Positions 7,461 to 17,162 are shown, counted from the stretch's first letter. The stretch: DNA of 64,000 bases from Xenophilus sp. L33 (GCF_009765735.1 NZ_LMUW01000186.1:31786-95785), one strand, 5' to 3'. Notes: generated from the sequence alone by a model not told the origin. Numbers and translations: made by a program.

Positions 7461-8576
7461 CTAGCAGTCAGGAGGAATCGAGTGAGGCGGCCGTTGAGCA
7501 CTCGAATTCCAGCGCCGGAGCACATCGTTCGGATCTGCCACGACGTGTGCAACTATTTCTCTGCAAGGTGTTCTCGAAAATCGAGGTGCGGGCGAAGGTT
7601 GCAGCACTCCATCTAGGCTTGTGAACGTTCGTCGAGCCAAGTTGTGCGGATGTCGGGGCGCTTCGTCCCAGTCGAGAATGGGTGCGACACAGGCATCACT
7701 CCCTTCGAACAAGGAGCACCATTCATCTCTACTCCGCTCCAGAAAGATTCTCGCAAGCCTTGCCTTCAACGCGGGCCAGCGAGCCGCATCATGTTGCTCC
7801 TCCGGGACGAATTCGACGTACCCGCAGGTCTCGCACAGCTGACGATAGAACTCGGGCTCGATCGCTCCGACTGCTACATACTTGCCGTCGGCACAGATGT
7901 AGCTGCTATAGAAGTGCGCACCTCCGTCGAGCAAGTTGTCGCCACGGCTATTGCTCCACTGATCCGCCGACTTCATTCCATACATCGTTGCCGAGAGTAG
8001 GGCCGCGCCGTCGGACATGGCTGCGTCGACGACCTGGCCCCTACCGGATTGACGCGCTTCGTGAAGTGCTGCCAAGACCCCGGACAGCAGGAGCATCGCA
8101 CCCCCGCCGTAGTCGCCCACATAGTTCAGGGGCGGTACAGGCGCTTCACCTGCGGCACCGATCGCATGCAGTGCCCCGCTGATCGCGATGTAGTTGATGT
8201 CGTGTCCGGCGCGCGCAGCGAGCGGACCCGTCTGTCCCCACCCGGTCATTTGTCCGTAAATCAATTTCGGATTGACGGATTCGAGGGACTCGGGACCTAG
8301 CCCCAGGCGCTCCATAACCCCGGGCCTGAAGCCTTCAAGCATAAGGTCAGCCGTGCATGCCAACTCGACGACAAGGTCCTTCGATCCTGGCGCCCTCAGG
8401 TCGAGCTGCAGGGTTTCACGACTTCGGCAAGTAACGTCGAAACGGCTGATCTTGCGACCCGGGCGCTCGATCCTTACGACCTTGGCGCCCATGTCCGCCA
8501 GGAGCATGGCGCAAAAAGGTACGGGACCGAGGCCGGCCATCTCGATCACCTTCAGACCTTCAAGCGGGCCGCCCAT
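7461..8576 (-). CDS. CaiB/BaiF family III CoA-transferase (AMACR-like)
   Basis: 371 residues from the ATG at 8576 (MGGPLEGLKVIEMAG), which overlaps the end of the ligase gene by 17 bases. A longer frame exists upstream but lies inside the ligase. The N-terminal Rossmann part shows LLADMGAKVVRIERPG, and YVGDYGGGAML carries the catalytic Asp in the form used by alpha-methylacyl-CoA racemases rather than by formyl-CoA transferase. It may therefore epimerise a 2-methyl-branched acyl-CoA made by the adjacent ligase, or move CoA between acids. Family assignment is firm; substrate is inference. Confidence 0.9.
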   Translation of the reverse strand: MGGPLEGLKVIEMAGLGPVPFCAMLLADMGAKVVRIERPGRKISRFDVTCRSRETLQLDLRAPGSKDLVVELACTADLMLEGFRPGVMERLGLGPESLESVNPKLIYGQMTGWGQTGPLAARAGHDINYIAISGALHAIGAAGEAPVPPLNYVGDYGGGAMLLLSGVLAALHEARQSGRGQVVDAAMSDGAALLSATMYGMKSADQWSNSRGDNLLDGGAHFYSSYICADGKYVAVGAIEPEFYRQLCETCGYVEFVPEEQHDAARWPALKARLARIFLERSRDEWCSLFEGSDACVAPILDWDEAPRHPHNLARRTFTSLDGVLQPSPAPRFSRTPCREIVAHVVADPNDVLRRWNSSAQRPPHSIPPDC

Positions 8577-10158
8577 TGGAGGCTCCTTTCGAAGCGTCAA
8601 GTGTCTTGCGGTCGAACGCGTCAATATTGGGTCGCTTGCGAAGACCGGAGCGATCGATTTCCATCTTCGTCGTCGACCTCGGCAGGGTATCGATGAACTC
8701 GATGTAACGGGGTACCTTGAACGCGGCCATGTGATCGGCAGACCAATCCCAGATTTGCTTGGCGGCCTGTGCCCCGGGGAGGTCGACAACGATAAAGGCC
8801 TTGACGTCGTCCTCGCCAACTTCCGACGGCACGGCTACCACGGCCACGTCCCTCACCGCCGGACAGTCGCTGAGGATGGTCTCGACCTCAACAGCGGAAA
8901 TGTTCTCGCCGCGGCGGCGCAACCATTGCGCCTCTCTGCCTACGAACCGGAATTCTCCGTCGGCGTCGAGGCACCCAAGGTCCCCGGTGCGCAACCAATA
9001 GTCGTTGCATACCTCTGCCGTGCGCTCCGGATCGAGGTAGTAGCCTGACATGAACATCAGGGGAAAGGTCGGTCGAAGCAGCACCTGTCCGATCTCGCCG
9101 GGGTCTACCGGCATCCCCGCGCTATCGGCGACGCGAATCTCTACCCAGCCATGGGCTTTACCGTTGGCCGTGCTGCGCGACGATCGGTCCGCGGTCAGCA
9201 TTGCTCCGCCGCCTTCAGTCAAACCGTAGAGGCGAATCAACGGAATGCCGAATCGCTCGCTGAATTCGCTCGGAATATGAGGCGCCAATCCATGTGTCGC
9301 GCCAATGGCAACCCGAACGTCGTGCTGCCGATCGAGCTCTGATTTGGGCTGATTGCAAAGCATGGTCAGCACCACGCCGAACGGATCAATAACGTTCGCC
9401 CGAGTTTCACGCAGACGATCGAAGTAGCGGCTGGCGCTGAACTGCTTCTCGACCACAGTCGTCATGTCGTTCACGAGAGGGCCCATGACACCCCATTGGA
9501 GTGCCCCAGCGTGAAAGAGAGGCATCGTGGTGAGGTGTTTTTCCCCCGGACTGACCGAGAATGTCTCGCCGTATCGAATGCCTGCCAGGATGAAAGAAAA
9601 CTGCGGGAGGACGACGCCCTTGGGGAACCCTGTCGTGCCGCCGGTGTAGAGAACTGCGCCTGGATCCGCCGCTGCGGTAGCCGGGAGAGGACCGTCCGGG
9701 AACTGCTCCAGCGCGGCGATTGGCAACACGCCCTCACCGGCTTCGCCGGTGGTGTAAATCTTGACCGATTGAAGGTCGTCCTTCACGCGCTGAAATTTGG
9801 CAACACCTTCGTCGTCGGCAACCAGCACAGTGGATCCGGAGTTTCGCAGCGTATAGACGAGATCATTGCCCACCAAGCCGGCATTCAACGGCACCCATAT
9901 CAGTCCTGCCCGCACGCTGCCGAACCACACCAGCAACTGCGCCAGATCGTTGGTCATGAAAGAGGCGACGCGATCCCCGCGTGTAAGACCGGAACCGAGC
10001 AGCCCGCAGGCGACCTTTCGTGACCGTGCTTCCAGTTCTGCATACGTGATGTGCTGCCCTGCTACCTCCGCGAACGGTGCCTCGCCGTGCCGCGCTGCTT
10101 TGTCGCACAGCAAAGCATCCAGTGTGAGCCAAGGAATATCTCTGTCGTTGATCTTCAT
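8560..10158 (-). CDS. AMP-forming acyl-CoA ligase (CaiC/FadD-like)
   Basis: 532 residues from the ATG at 10158; a TTG two codons upstream is less likely. The adenylation P-loop reads YTGGTTGFPKG near residue 175; the A5 motif YGLTEGGGAM and the A7/A8 region YWLRTGDLG and FVGREAQWLRRRGENIS follow, and the C-terminal catalytic-lysine segment appears as PRSTTKMEIDR. It converts a carboxylic acid to its CoA thioester with ATP. It sits between the CoA-transferase gene and the hydrolase/transferase gene, so it likely activates the acid brought in by the Liv-type importer encoded upstream. Confidence 0.92.
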   Translation of the reverse strand: MKINDRDIPWLTLDALLCDKAARHGEAPFAEVAGQHITYAELEARSRKVACGLLGSGLTRGDRVASFMTNDLAQLLVWFGSVRAGLIWVPLNAGLVGNDLVYTLRNSGSTVLVADDEGVAKFQRVKDDLQSVKIYTTGEAGEGVLPIAALEQFPDGPLPATAAADPGAVLYTGGTTGFPKGVVLPQFSFILAGIRYGETFSVSPGEKHLTTMPLFHAGALQWGVMGPLVNDMTTVVEKQFSASRYFDRLRETRANVIDPFGVVLTMLCNQPKSELDRQHDVRVAIGATHGLAPHIPSEFSERFGIPLIRLYGLTEGGGAMLTADRSSRSTANGKAHGWVEIRVADSAGMPVDPGEIGQVLLRPTFPLMFMSGYYLDPERTAEVCNDYWLRTGDLGCLDADGEFRFVGREAQWLRRRGENISAVEVETILSDCPAVRDVAVVAVPSEVGEDDVKAFIVVDLPGAQAAKQIWDWSADHMAAFKVPRYIEFIDTLPRSTTKMEIDRSGLRKRPNIDAFDRKTLDASKGASNGRPA

Positions 10159-10160
10159 GC

Positions 10161-11501
10161 TCAAACTCCTGCTTGCAGGACATCGCCGATCACGTGCAAT
10201 TCGTCCCGTGCGGCGCGCTCCAGTGACTCGCGAAAAGAGGGATGTGCGATTGAGATGAGGAGCTTGGCGCGTTCATCGAGGGGTTTGCCGCGCAGATCGG
10301 CGATCCCCCACTCCGTCACGACATAGTGGATGTCGTTGCGTGTGATGCTTACTGCAGTGCCCGCAGCCAATGTCGGGACGATGCGCGAAACCGTGCCTTG
10401 CTTTGCAGTTGAAGGCAGAGCGATGATGCCTTTGCCGCCATCGGCCAGCCCGCTGCCATAGTGAAAATTCCATTGCCCTCCGATCCCGCCGTGATGGCTG
10501 GAGCCGAAGCCTTCGGACGCGCATTGACCCTGCAGGTCAATCTGCAAGGTGGCATTGATGGACACTGGCTTGTGCCCCCTTGCGATGATGCGCGGCTCGT
10601 TCACATAGGAGAAAGGTCTGATCTGCGCGCCGGGATTGCGATCGACAAAGTCGTACAGACGTCGACTCCCGATCGCCATCGCTGCCACCATTCGACCGAC
10701 GTCGAGATTCTTGCGGGAATTGGTGATGATGCCGGCCTCGGTCAAGGTGACAACCCAATCAAAGAAGGACTCGGTGTGAACTCCAAGATCCTTGATTCCG
10801 GACGCGGCCAACTGGTTGACGATGGCCTCTGGGAGGCCGCCCGCACCCACTTGGAGGGTAGCGCCGTCCTCGACCAGGCTCACCACGTTCGCGGCGATCC
10901 TTTGCTCGATCTCGCTCGGTGCTCCGCTGGACTGGGGCAGCTCGACGATGTCATAGTCCGCTTCGATCACGCCGTCGACCCGGGAGACATGGACGTAGTT
11001 TTCACCGAAAACGTGAGGCTGTTTCGGGTTGACCTCAAGGACCAGTTTTCGCGCGCGTGGGATGAAATCGGAGATCCAGCCACCAAACGCGCCAAGATTG
11101 AAATAGCCATGCCTGTCCATTGGCGCTGCCGCAGCGACGAGCAGATCGATCGCATGCGGAAATCGGCGTCCCCCGTCGCTTGAATGCGTAGGCCGATAGG
11201 ACGCACGACCTTCGTGGATCGCTTTGCGAACCGAGGCGTCGTAGGTGAAGTCGGAGACGTGAAAAATGTGACCGGCCAGATCTGGTGAAGTTGGATCCGG
11301 GTCAAGCGTCGCTGTTTCGCGGCGCATCGGGTGGAACAGCCTGACGTCGTGCAGGCCGGTGGCTGCGGCTGCCATTTGCTGCATAAAGCGATTGGGAAAT
11401 CCGGTCGCGCCGTTGACGTAGATCAATTGCCCGTCCTTGACGTAGCGCAGAACGTCCTCGCCGAGCAGCCGCGCGCGAAATTGCGAATCAAAGTCAGTCA
11501 T
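10161..11501 (-). CDS. acetyl-CoA hydrolase/CoA-transferase family protein (4-hydroxybutyrate CoA-transferase-like)
   Basis: 446 residues. The two-lobed class I CoA-transferase fold is recognisable: HVSRVDGVIEADYDIVELP in the N-lobe, then LQVGAGGLPEAIV and LGVHTESFFDWVV, where the Glu of HTE is the expected acyl-Glu intermediate residue, and the C-lobe SEGFGSSHHGGIGGQ, the usual glycine-rich loop. It swaps CoA between acetyl-CoA and another acid or hydrolyses it. The ATG at 11501 overlaps the end of the SMP-30 gene by four bases. The 517-codon frame from 11714 is a run-in across the preceding gene. Confidence 0.9.
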   Translation of the reverse strand: MTDFDSQFRARLLGEDVLRYVKDGQLIYVNGATGFPNRFMQQMAAAATGLHDVRLFHPMRRETATLDPDPTSPDLAGHIFHVSDFTYDASVRKAIHEGRASYRPTHSSDGGRRFPHAIDLLVAAAAPMDRHGYFNLGAFGGWISDFIPRARKLVLEVNPKQPHVFGENYVHVSRVDGVIEADYDIVELPQSSGAPSEIEQRIAANVVSLVEDGATLQVGAGGLPEAIVNQLAASGIKDLGVHTESFFDWVVTLTEAGIITNSRKNLDVGRMVAAMAIGSRRLYDFVDRNPGAQIRPFSYVNEPRIIARGHKPVSINATLQIDLQGQCASEGFGSSHHGGIGGQWNFHYGSGLADGGKGIIALPSTAKQGTVSRIVPTLAAGTAVSITRNDIHYVVTEWGIADLRGKPLDERAKLLISIAHPSFRESLERAARDELHVIGDVLQAGV

Positions 11502-12454
11502 GCGTGGTCGTTCCAATGAAGCTGGAGTCCAGACCGAGGCCACTGTGTGGTCAGCAAACGGCCGGTCGACGACGCCGTGACAAACGCAGTCTTCATGTTT
11601 GAGCCTCCGAAACAGATGTTTGTGGTGATCGGGTCGCCGGTGTGGACCTGTGCCAGGCGACGGCCCTGCGGGGAAATTACAGTGATGCAGCCAGTGGGGA
11701 TGTCCGCGACGCACACGTTCCCATCGCCATCAACCGCGAGCGAGTCGAGCGTGCAGTAGTAGTCAGGCGCCCAGAGCAGCCTTCCCTTCTCCCATGCGGG
11801 CGCCGCGGCGTGACGCTCAACTACTCCAGGCGCAACGACCCGAAAGGCCCAGACTCGACCAGTCGTGCTTTCCGCAACGTACAGCGTTGCACCGTCGGGC
11901 GAAAGGCCGATGCCATTTGGCCCCTCCAAAGGGAAGATGACACGGGAAATGGACCGCCCGTCAGGTCGTGCGTAGTAGACGGCACCCCGGTCACGCTGCG
12001 CGGCGCCCTTGAAGGTCTTGCCAAGGTCAGTAAACCAGAAGCCACCGTCGGCGTCGAAAACGAGGTCATTGGGTCCGCGGATCTGGTGCGTGCCGCAGAC
12101 CGTGTACATGTGCTCGACTTCCGCGGTATGCAAATCGACAGCGTCAATCCAGCCGCCCGCATAGTCCGGGCTCGCGAGACCAGGGAGGATTCGATCTCCA
12201 TCGCGCATGAAGCCCATGCCGCCGTTGTTGCACACATAGCACCGTCCATCGGGTCCGAGCGCTGCGCCATTGGGTCCGCCGCCGAGCTTGGCTACGACGC
12301 TGGTCGAGCCGTCGGAGGCGACCCTGCTTAGGGCTTGTCGTTCCATTTCCACCAGCAGAACGCTGCCATCGGGCATCGCCACCGGTCCTTCCGGAAAGCG
12401 CAGTCCGCGCGCCATCTCATGCAAACCGCTAGGCAGGGAATCAGTGCCGATCAT
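11498..12454 (-). CDS. SMP-30/gluconolactonase-family lactonase
   Basis: 318 residues forming a six-bladed beta-propeller with regular SPDGATLYV, DADGGFWFTD and VDGDGNVCVAD blades. The metal-site residues are in place: the Glu of RFPEGPVA (residue 22), the Asn of GPNDLVFD and the Asp of LDSLAVDGDG. Enzymes of this family hydrolyse lactones such as gluconolactone or luciferin regenerants. Here it lies between livF and the CoA-metabolism genes with one-base and four-base spacing, which suggests that a ring-opened lactone is a pathway intermediate. There is no signal peptide, so it acts in the cytoplasm. Confidence 0.9.
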   Translation of the reverse strand: MIGTDSLPSGLHEMARGLRFPEGPVAMPDGSVLLVEMERQALSRVASDGSTSVVAKLGGGPNGAALGPDGRCYVCNNGGMGFMRDGDRILPGLASPDYAGGWIDAVDLHTAEVEHMYTVCGTHQIRGPNDLVFDADGGFWFTDLGKTFKGAAQRDRGAVYYARPDGRSISRVIFPLEGPNGIGLSPDGATLYVAESTTGRVWAFRVVAPGVVERHAAAPAWEKGRLLWAPDYYCTLDSLAVDGDGNVCVADIPTGCITVISPQGRRLAQVHTGDPITTNICFGGSNMKTAFVTASSTGRLLTTQWPRSGLQLHWNDHA

Positions 12455-12455
12455 C

Positions 12456-13172
12456 TCAGTCGACCCCCAGATATCGGTTCATGAGCAGCGGATCCGCCAG
12501 TAATTTCGCCGGGACCGATTCGTGAACGATCCGGCCGTTGGCAAGGATGTAGACGCGATCGGCCACCTGCAGCACCTGATGGATGTTCTGGTCAACGAGC
12601 AAGATGCTGGCGCCGGCGTCCCGCAAATCCGCAAGCCGAGGCATCAGCTCTGCCGTTGTCCTGGGTGAAAGCCCAAGCGAGAGTTCGTCGATGAGGATCA
12701 GCCGAGGTCCACCGAGCACAGCCCGTGCGATCGCGAGCATCTGCTGTTGTCCACCCGAGAGCATGCCGGCAGCCTCCTTGAGACGGGTGAAGATTTGCGG
12801 AAACCAGGCCTGAACCTTTGCTTGCAGGTTCGGATCAAGCCGTCCGCGGACCCGGGCTCCGAGCCGGAGGTTCTCTCCGACAGTAAGCGTCGGCAGCATT
12901 CCACGTCCCTCTGGGATATGGGAAACGCCTCGTTCGACGATGCGGTGCACGGGCGTCCTGCCAATGTCCGCTCCGTCGTATCGCACCACGCCAGAGGCAG
13001 GCCTTACCAGCCCTGATATGCAGCGCAGCAGGGTCGACTTTCCTGCACCGTTTGCACCGACCACCGCGACAATCTCCTGTACGCCCACGACAATTGATGC
13101 GCCGTGCAGTGCCTGCGCCTGTCCGTAGCGCACCACGAGGTCCTCGACCAACAAGAGAGGCGATGGCGTCAT
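12456..13172 (-). CDS. livF: branched-chain-type ABC transporter ATPase LivF
   Basis: 238 residues. Walker A GANGAGKSTLL at about 38-48, signature LSGGQQQMLAIARA near 139, Walker B LILIDELSLGLSP near 160, switch His as DQNIHQVLQVADR. The usual LivF Walker B is DEPSxGL; here the Pro is replaced by Leu (DELSLGL), a mild deviation. One of two ATPases of the HAAT-type importer encoded here. Overlaps livG by four bases. Confidence 0.95.
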   Translation of the reverse strand: MTPSPLLLVEDLVVRYGQAQALHGASIVVGVQEIVAVVGANGAGKSTLLRCISGLVRPASGVVRYDGADIGRTPVHRIVERGVSHIPEGRGMLPTLTVGENLRLGARVRGRLDPNLQAKVQAWFPQIFTRLKEAAGMLSGGQQQMLAIARAVLGGPRLILIDELSLGLSPRTTAELMPRLADLRDAGASILLVDQNIHQVLQVADRVYILANGRIVHESVPAKLLADPLLMNRYLGVD

Positions 13173-13930
13173 GCAGTCCCCAGGTAGGAGTTGCGGACCC
13201 GCTCGTCGGTCTGCACAAGTTCCGGAGGCCCCTCCGCGATAACCCTGCCGAGTTCGAGGACGGTGACCCGGTCCGCCACGCGCAGCAGGAACTCCAGATG
13301 ATGTGTGATCAAGAGAATCGTCAGGACCGAGCCGCTTCGGATGTTGGCCAAGGCGACCGCCAGATCAGCCATCTCGCGGCCATTCAAACCAGCAGTCGGC
13401 TCGTCCAGCATCAACAGTCGCGGCCGGGCGCAGAGCGCGCGGGCGATCTCGATCGACTTACGCACCCCATAAGGCAGGCCGTCGATGCGCTCGTCGGCGT
13501 GGCGAGCCAAGCCCAGTTGCGACAGCGCTTCCATCGCGACATGCGTCGCAGACGTCTGCAACAGCGATCGCCGGCGACCAGGAAAGAAGTCGCTCCAGCG
13601 TGCAGTGTGAGCGCCAGGCTCGTGGCCGACGCAAACGTTCTCCAGCACAGTCGCTCCTTCGATCAGCGCCAGATTCTGAAAGGTCCGCGTGATGCCCCGA
13701 CTGGCGATCGCATGCGGAGGCAAAGTCAGCAGATCGTGGCCATCGAAGACTATGCGGCCCCGATCCGGGCTCACTGCTCGTCCGACGCAGTTCAGCAGCG
13801 TGGTCTTGCCGGCACCGTTTCCCCCGATGAGACCGTGCACCGTTCCCGTGTCGACGCTCAGGCTCACGTCGGTCAGTGCCTGCACTCCGCCGAAGGTAAC
13901 CCCGAGATCCTGCACTTGAAGTAACGTCAT
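13169..13930 (-). CDS. livG: branched-chain-type ABC transporter ATPase LivG
   Basis: 253 residues from the ATG at 13930 (MTLLQVQDLG). Walker A GGNGAGKTTLL; the LivG-specific insertion with GITRTFQN; the signature appears as LPYGVRKSIEIARAL in place of canonical LSGGQ, as is common in LivG proteins; Walker B LLMLDEPTAGLN; H-loop ITHHLEFLL. It pairs with LivF on the LivHM permease. The longer frame from 14107 lies inside livM. Four-base overlap with livM. Confidence 0.95.
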   Translation of the reverse strand: MTLLQVQDLGVTFGGVQALTDVSLSVDTGTVHGLIGGNGAGKTTLLNCVGRAVSPDRGRIVFDGHDLLTLPPHAIASRGITRTFQNLALIEGATVLENVCVGHEPGAHTARWSDFFPGRRRSLLQTSATHVAMEALSQLGLARHADERIDGLPYGVRKSIEIARALCARPRLLMLDEPTAGLNGREMADLAVALANIRSGSVLTILLITHHLEFLLRVADRVTVLELGRVIAEGPPELVQTDERVRNSYLGTA

Positions 13931-14859
13931 CGCGTGCTCGCGGTCTTGCGCATGCCGAGCGATGAGGCGAATTGCTGTATGCCCCCCGGATACAAGGTCG
14001 AGATCGCGAGGAACAACGCTGCGTAGACGATAGCGCCGAGGTTCTGCGTTGCTTGCGTCAACTCGGGGATCATCACAACGAACATTGCACCGAGGACAGG
14101 TCCCCACCAGCGCGCCGCCCCGCCAATCATTACGGCGGCGAACATATCGATCGACAGGGAAGGGCCATATGCGTCAGGAGAGATGTATCCGACACTCAAC
14201 GCCAGTAAGCTACCGGCAATTGATCCATAGATCGCGCTCAGGACAAACCCCAGCGTACGAATCCTTAGCAGATTGACGCCAAAGCTTTGGGCCATCAGCG
14301 CATTCGCCGCCGAGGCTCGCAAGGCGCGGCCGATCCTGCCTTGCGCCACGCAATTCGAAACCACTGCGCCGATGACCGTCAAGGCAAGGACCAAGAGGTA
14401 GAACACGCGACCATCGAACCACTTGACCAATTCGAGCTGGGGCAGGAATAGTCCTTGCGGACCACCCGTGAACTCGAAAGACTTGACGGCTTGGAAGAGC
14501 AGCGAGGCGGCTCCTATCGTCACGATGGCGAGCGCGAAACTTGACAACCGAAGCGAAGTCAATGCCAGCGCTGCGCCGACAATCATCGAACTCGCCACGC
14601 CGATCAGCACGCCCAGCGGTATCGCCCAGCCCACCGGCACGTGACCGACAGTGATGAGCAGCCCGAGACTGTATGCTCCAATCAGCATGAAGGCGCCATG
14701 TCCGAAGGAGTAAAGCGACGCCAGGCCGATCGGGATCTGCAGGCCGACGCCGGAGATTGCATAGATCAGCCACAACGTCGCCACGTAACGGGCGTATCCG
14801 CCCACCAGCAGGGGCACGCTGGCCAACAGCAGGAGCAGTAAGCGAGAACGCCACGCCAT
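13927..14859 (-). CDS. livM: branched-chain-type ABC transporter permease LivM
   Basis: 310 residues, eight or more hydrophobic segments. The BPD_transp_2 signature appears as the paired GHGAFMLIGAY region (residues 53-63) and the cytoplasmic coupling loop GRIGRALRASAANALMAQSFGVN near 175. Inner-membrane partner of LivH. The start ATG at 14859 is two bases after the livH stop. Confidence 0.95.
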   Translation of the reverse strand: MAWRSRLLLLLLASVPLLVGGYARYVATLWLIYAISGVGLQIPIGLASLYSFGHGAFMLIGAYSLGLLITVGHVPVGWAIPLGVLIGVASSMIVGAALALTSLRLSSFALAIVTIGAASLLFQAVKSFEFTGGPQGLFLPQLELVKWFDGRVFYLLVLALTVIGAVVSNCVAQGRIGRALRASAANALMAQSFGVNLLRIRTLGFVLSAIYGSIAGSLLALSVGYISPDAYGPSLSIDMFAAVMIGGAARWWGPVLGAMFVVMIPELTQATQNLGAIVYAALFLAISTLYPGGIQQFASSLGMRKTASTR

Positions 14860-14861
14860 GA

Positions 14862-15749
14862 TCAGACGCGCTCCCGAGATCTGCCGCTGACGAACAATCC
14901 TTTGGGCCGCAGCAACAAGACTAGTAGCAGAACGGCGAAGGAGACAGGTTCGCGAATCTGCGGTGAGCTACCTGCAACCGCGAGCGACTCAACAATGCCG
15001 AGCAAGAGGCCGCCGGCAACGACGCCGGGAAAGCTGCGCATGCCGCCGATCACCGCGGCGGTGAAGGCCTTGAGAATGTAGAACGACATCAAGCTGGTTT
15101 CGAGGAAAGCGATCGGCGCGACCAGAAGACCAACGATCGCGCTGATGGCTGCTGCCACTACCCAGGCGATCAGATTCATACGGTTGACATTCACGCCCAA
15201 CAGCGAGGCCACTTCCCGATTGACGGCGACTGCGCGCATTGCCAAGCCGGTCGCGGTGTAGCGAAAGAAGCAGAAGAACGCAGTCGCTACCACGAACGCC
15301 ACGACCAGCGTGCCGACCTGGTCGCGGCTGACGGATGCGCTACCGAACTGCACGCTGCCCACGCCGAACAGGGTCGGAAACTTGTACGGCTCGTTGGCGC
15401 CCCACCAGAAAACGGCCAACGCGTTGAGTAAGCTGGACAGCCCCAGTGTGCGCACGGTCAGGTTCAAATGGTCTCGTGCCCTCGGCCGGATCAGGCACAC
15501 GTAGATCAGACCGCCGAACACGGCCACCGTCGCAATGGTCGACAACCAGGCAAGCGGCAGATTCAGACCGCCATGCTGAACCATGAGGAGCAGAAGGATC
15601 GCGGCACCCAAGGTGGCGATTTCACCCTGGGCAAAGTTGGCAACGCCTGTCGTGCTGAAGATCAGCACGATGGCCAGCCCGAGCAAGGCGTACAGCCCAC
15701 CGTTCAGGCAGCCGGTGATCGCTGTCGCGATCAAGGTTTCGAAGCTCAT
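14862..15749 (-). CDS. livH: branched-chain-type ABC transporter permease LivH
   Basis: 295 residues starting MSFETLIATAITG, the normal LivH beginning; the longer frame from 15866 enters livK. Features: GGLYALLGLAIVLIFSTTGVANFAQGE at residues 17-43, coupling loop GLAMRAVAVNREVASLLGVNVNR near 170, and the C-terminal RPKGLF. It forms the importer channel with LivM. Confidence 0.95.
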   Translation of the reverse strand: MSFETLIATAITGCLNGGLYALLGLAIVLIFSTTGVANFAQGEIATLGAAILLLLMVQHGGLNLPLAWLSTIATVAVFGGLIYVCLIRPRARDHLNLTVRTLGLSSLLNALAVFWWGANEPYKFPTLFGVGSVQFGSASVSRDQVGTLVVAFVVATAFFCFFRYTATGLAMRAVAVNREVASLLGVNVNRMNLIAWVVAAAISAIVGLLVAPIAFLETSLMSFYILKAFTAAVIGGMRSFPGVVAGGLLLGIVESLAVAGSSPQIREPVSFAVLLLVLLLRPKGLFVSGRSRERV

Positions 15750-15753
15750 CGTG

Positions 15754-16926
15754 TCACTGCAGGGGAATCGCTGGCCCCAATACCTTGAAGCTGCCGTTCG
15801 CCATGCCAAGCGGGTAGATCTGTGACAGGCCCTGGCGGATAGTTGGACCGAAGGTGACCGCTCCACTGACGCCCGTGTCGTAGGCCTTCAGCTTCTCGAT
15901 GGCGTCGATCAGCGATTCGCGCGTCGGCTCCTGGCCGGCGCGCCGCAACGCCTCTACGAAGACCTTTGCGCTCATGCAACCGAACATTGAGAGACTGCTG
16001 GGGGTCAGCGACTTGTCGAGATCCGCCAGCGCATCCGTGCACTCGCGCGTGCGCGGATCAGTAGAAGGCAGCACGACGCCTGGAGCATAGGTGATCTCGG
16101 ACATGGGTCCAGCGCTGCGAAGGAAGACTTCGTCCGCCAAGGTATTGAAGCCCGTGATCGCCTTGGGCTTCCAGCTCTGGCGCTGCATCTCGATTTCGAC
16201 CCGGGCGGCGCCCGCGGCTGAATCCAGCAACACGAAGAGGTCGGGATTCTTTCCCTTCATGGTGGTCACCATCGCCGACTTGTCGGGTGATGCCACGTCG
16301 ATCAACTCTTCGTCAAGCACAGTGATGTTCTGTTCGGCGAGTTTGGCGCGAATGATCTTCAGCCAGCCGTCGTGACCCGCGATGTTCAGCACGCCGACGG
16401 TCGCCGTCTTGTAGCCCTTTCCCTTTGCCACGTAGTCGATCATTGCTGCCGTCTGTGCGCCATAGAGCGGCAACAACGAGAAGACGTTTTTCTTCGGGGG
16501 CTGCGTCAATTCGTCGATTCCTGCGTACGGAAAGACCCACGGAACGTCGGTGTGCTCGATCAGGCCCAGAGCGGCAGCGCTGGTGGCCGTTCCGCAGCCT
16601 GAAACCAGAGCGAAGATGTGCTCTTGATCGATCAGTCGGCGAACGTTGCCAATCGTGCGTTGCGCGGAATAAGCGTCGTCCAACACCTGGTAGTCGATCT
16701 TGCGGCCATTGACGCCGCCGGCGTCGTTGACCTTCTTGAAGTAAGCCCTGGCCCCGTCAGTCACCGCCGCACAGGCGGCGATTGGGCCGGTTAGCGCGTT
16801 CGATGCGCCGATCGTGACCGTTGTCTTGGTAATCCCGTCTGTGGCGGCCGCGCCGACCGCCGCGACCATCGCCCCCAGAACGATGGCGGACTTTGTCGTA
16901 GTTGCGAGCTTGTGCAAGCGCGGCAT
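15754..16926 (-). CDS. livK: ABC transporter periplasmic ligand-binding protein (LivK-like)
   Basis: 390 residues. An N-terminal Sec signal peptide (hydrophobic AIVLGAMVAAVGAAA at 14-28) is followed by a type I periplasmic binding fold starting TVTIGASNALTGPIAACA. The lobes and hinges match LivK-family receptors of Burkholderiales that bind aromatic or organic acids as well as amino acids, so the ligand is probably the acid degraded by the downstream enzymes. First gene of the ten-gene operon; ribosome-binding site AAGGAGAC lies eight bases before the ATG. Its promoter region carries the 17-bp repeat at 16975. Confidence 0.93.
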   Translation of the reverse strand: MPRLHKLATTTKSAIVLGAMVAAVGAAATDGITKTTVTIGASNALTGPIAACAAVTDGARAYFKKVNDAGGVNGRKIDYQVLDDAYSAQRTIGNVRRLIDQEHIFALVSGCGTATSAAALGLIEHTDVPWVFPYAGIDELTQPPKKNVFSLLPLYGAQTAAMIDYVAKGKGYKTATVGVLNIAGHDGWLKIIRAKLAEQNITVLDEELIDVASPDKSAMVTTMKGKNPDLFVLLDSAAGAARVEIEMQRQSWKPKAITGFNTLADEVFLRSAGPMSEITYAPGVVLPSTDPRTRECTDALADLDKSLTPSSLSMFGCMSAKVFVEALRRAGQEPTRESLIDAIEKLKAYDTGVSGAVTFGPTIRQGLSQIYPLGMANGSFKVLGPAIPLQ

Positions 16927-16974
16927 AAGTGTTGTCTCCTTGTGGTTCGTGATCTGCCTGTTTGAAAATTCACT

Positions 16975-16991
16975 TTAGCATATCTGCTATG
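16975..16991. promoter_or_regulatory. candidate LysR operator, copy 1
   Basis: The 17-mer TTAGCATATCTGCTATG is repeated without change at 23075-23091. Its core TAGCA-TATC-TGCTA is an inverted repeat. It lies 48 bases before the livK start and between livK and the divergent LysR gene. A partial second site, AGATATGC, lies at 17064-17071 in the same intergenic region. LysR proteins usually bind such a recognition site plus a weaker activation site. Confidence 0.65.
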
Positions 16992-17162
16992 CGTAGTAGT
17001 AAGTGGCAACCCTATACGATGGTGCCCACCTGGTGGGCTAGAAGATTGATCTCGAGGAATATTAGATATGCGTTATGGCAAGACAACTCAGGTGGGGAGG
17101 CGTGCATGCGATGTCACGCGTGCATGGTCGCTAGGATGTCTGTTCCGTGGCAGGTACTCGCC

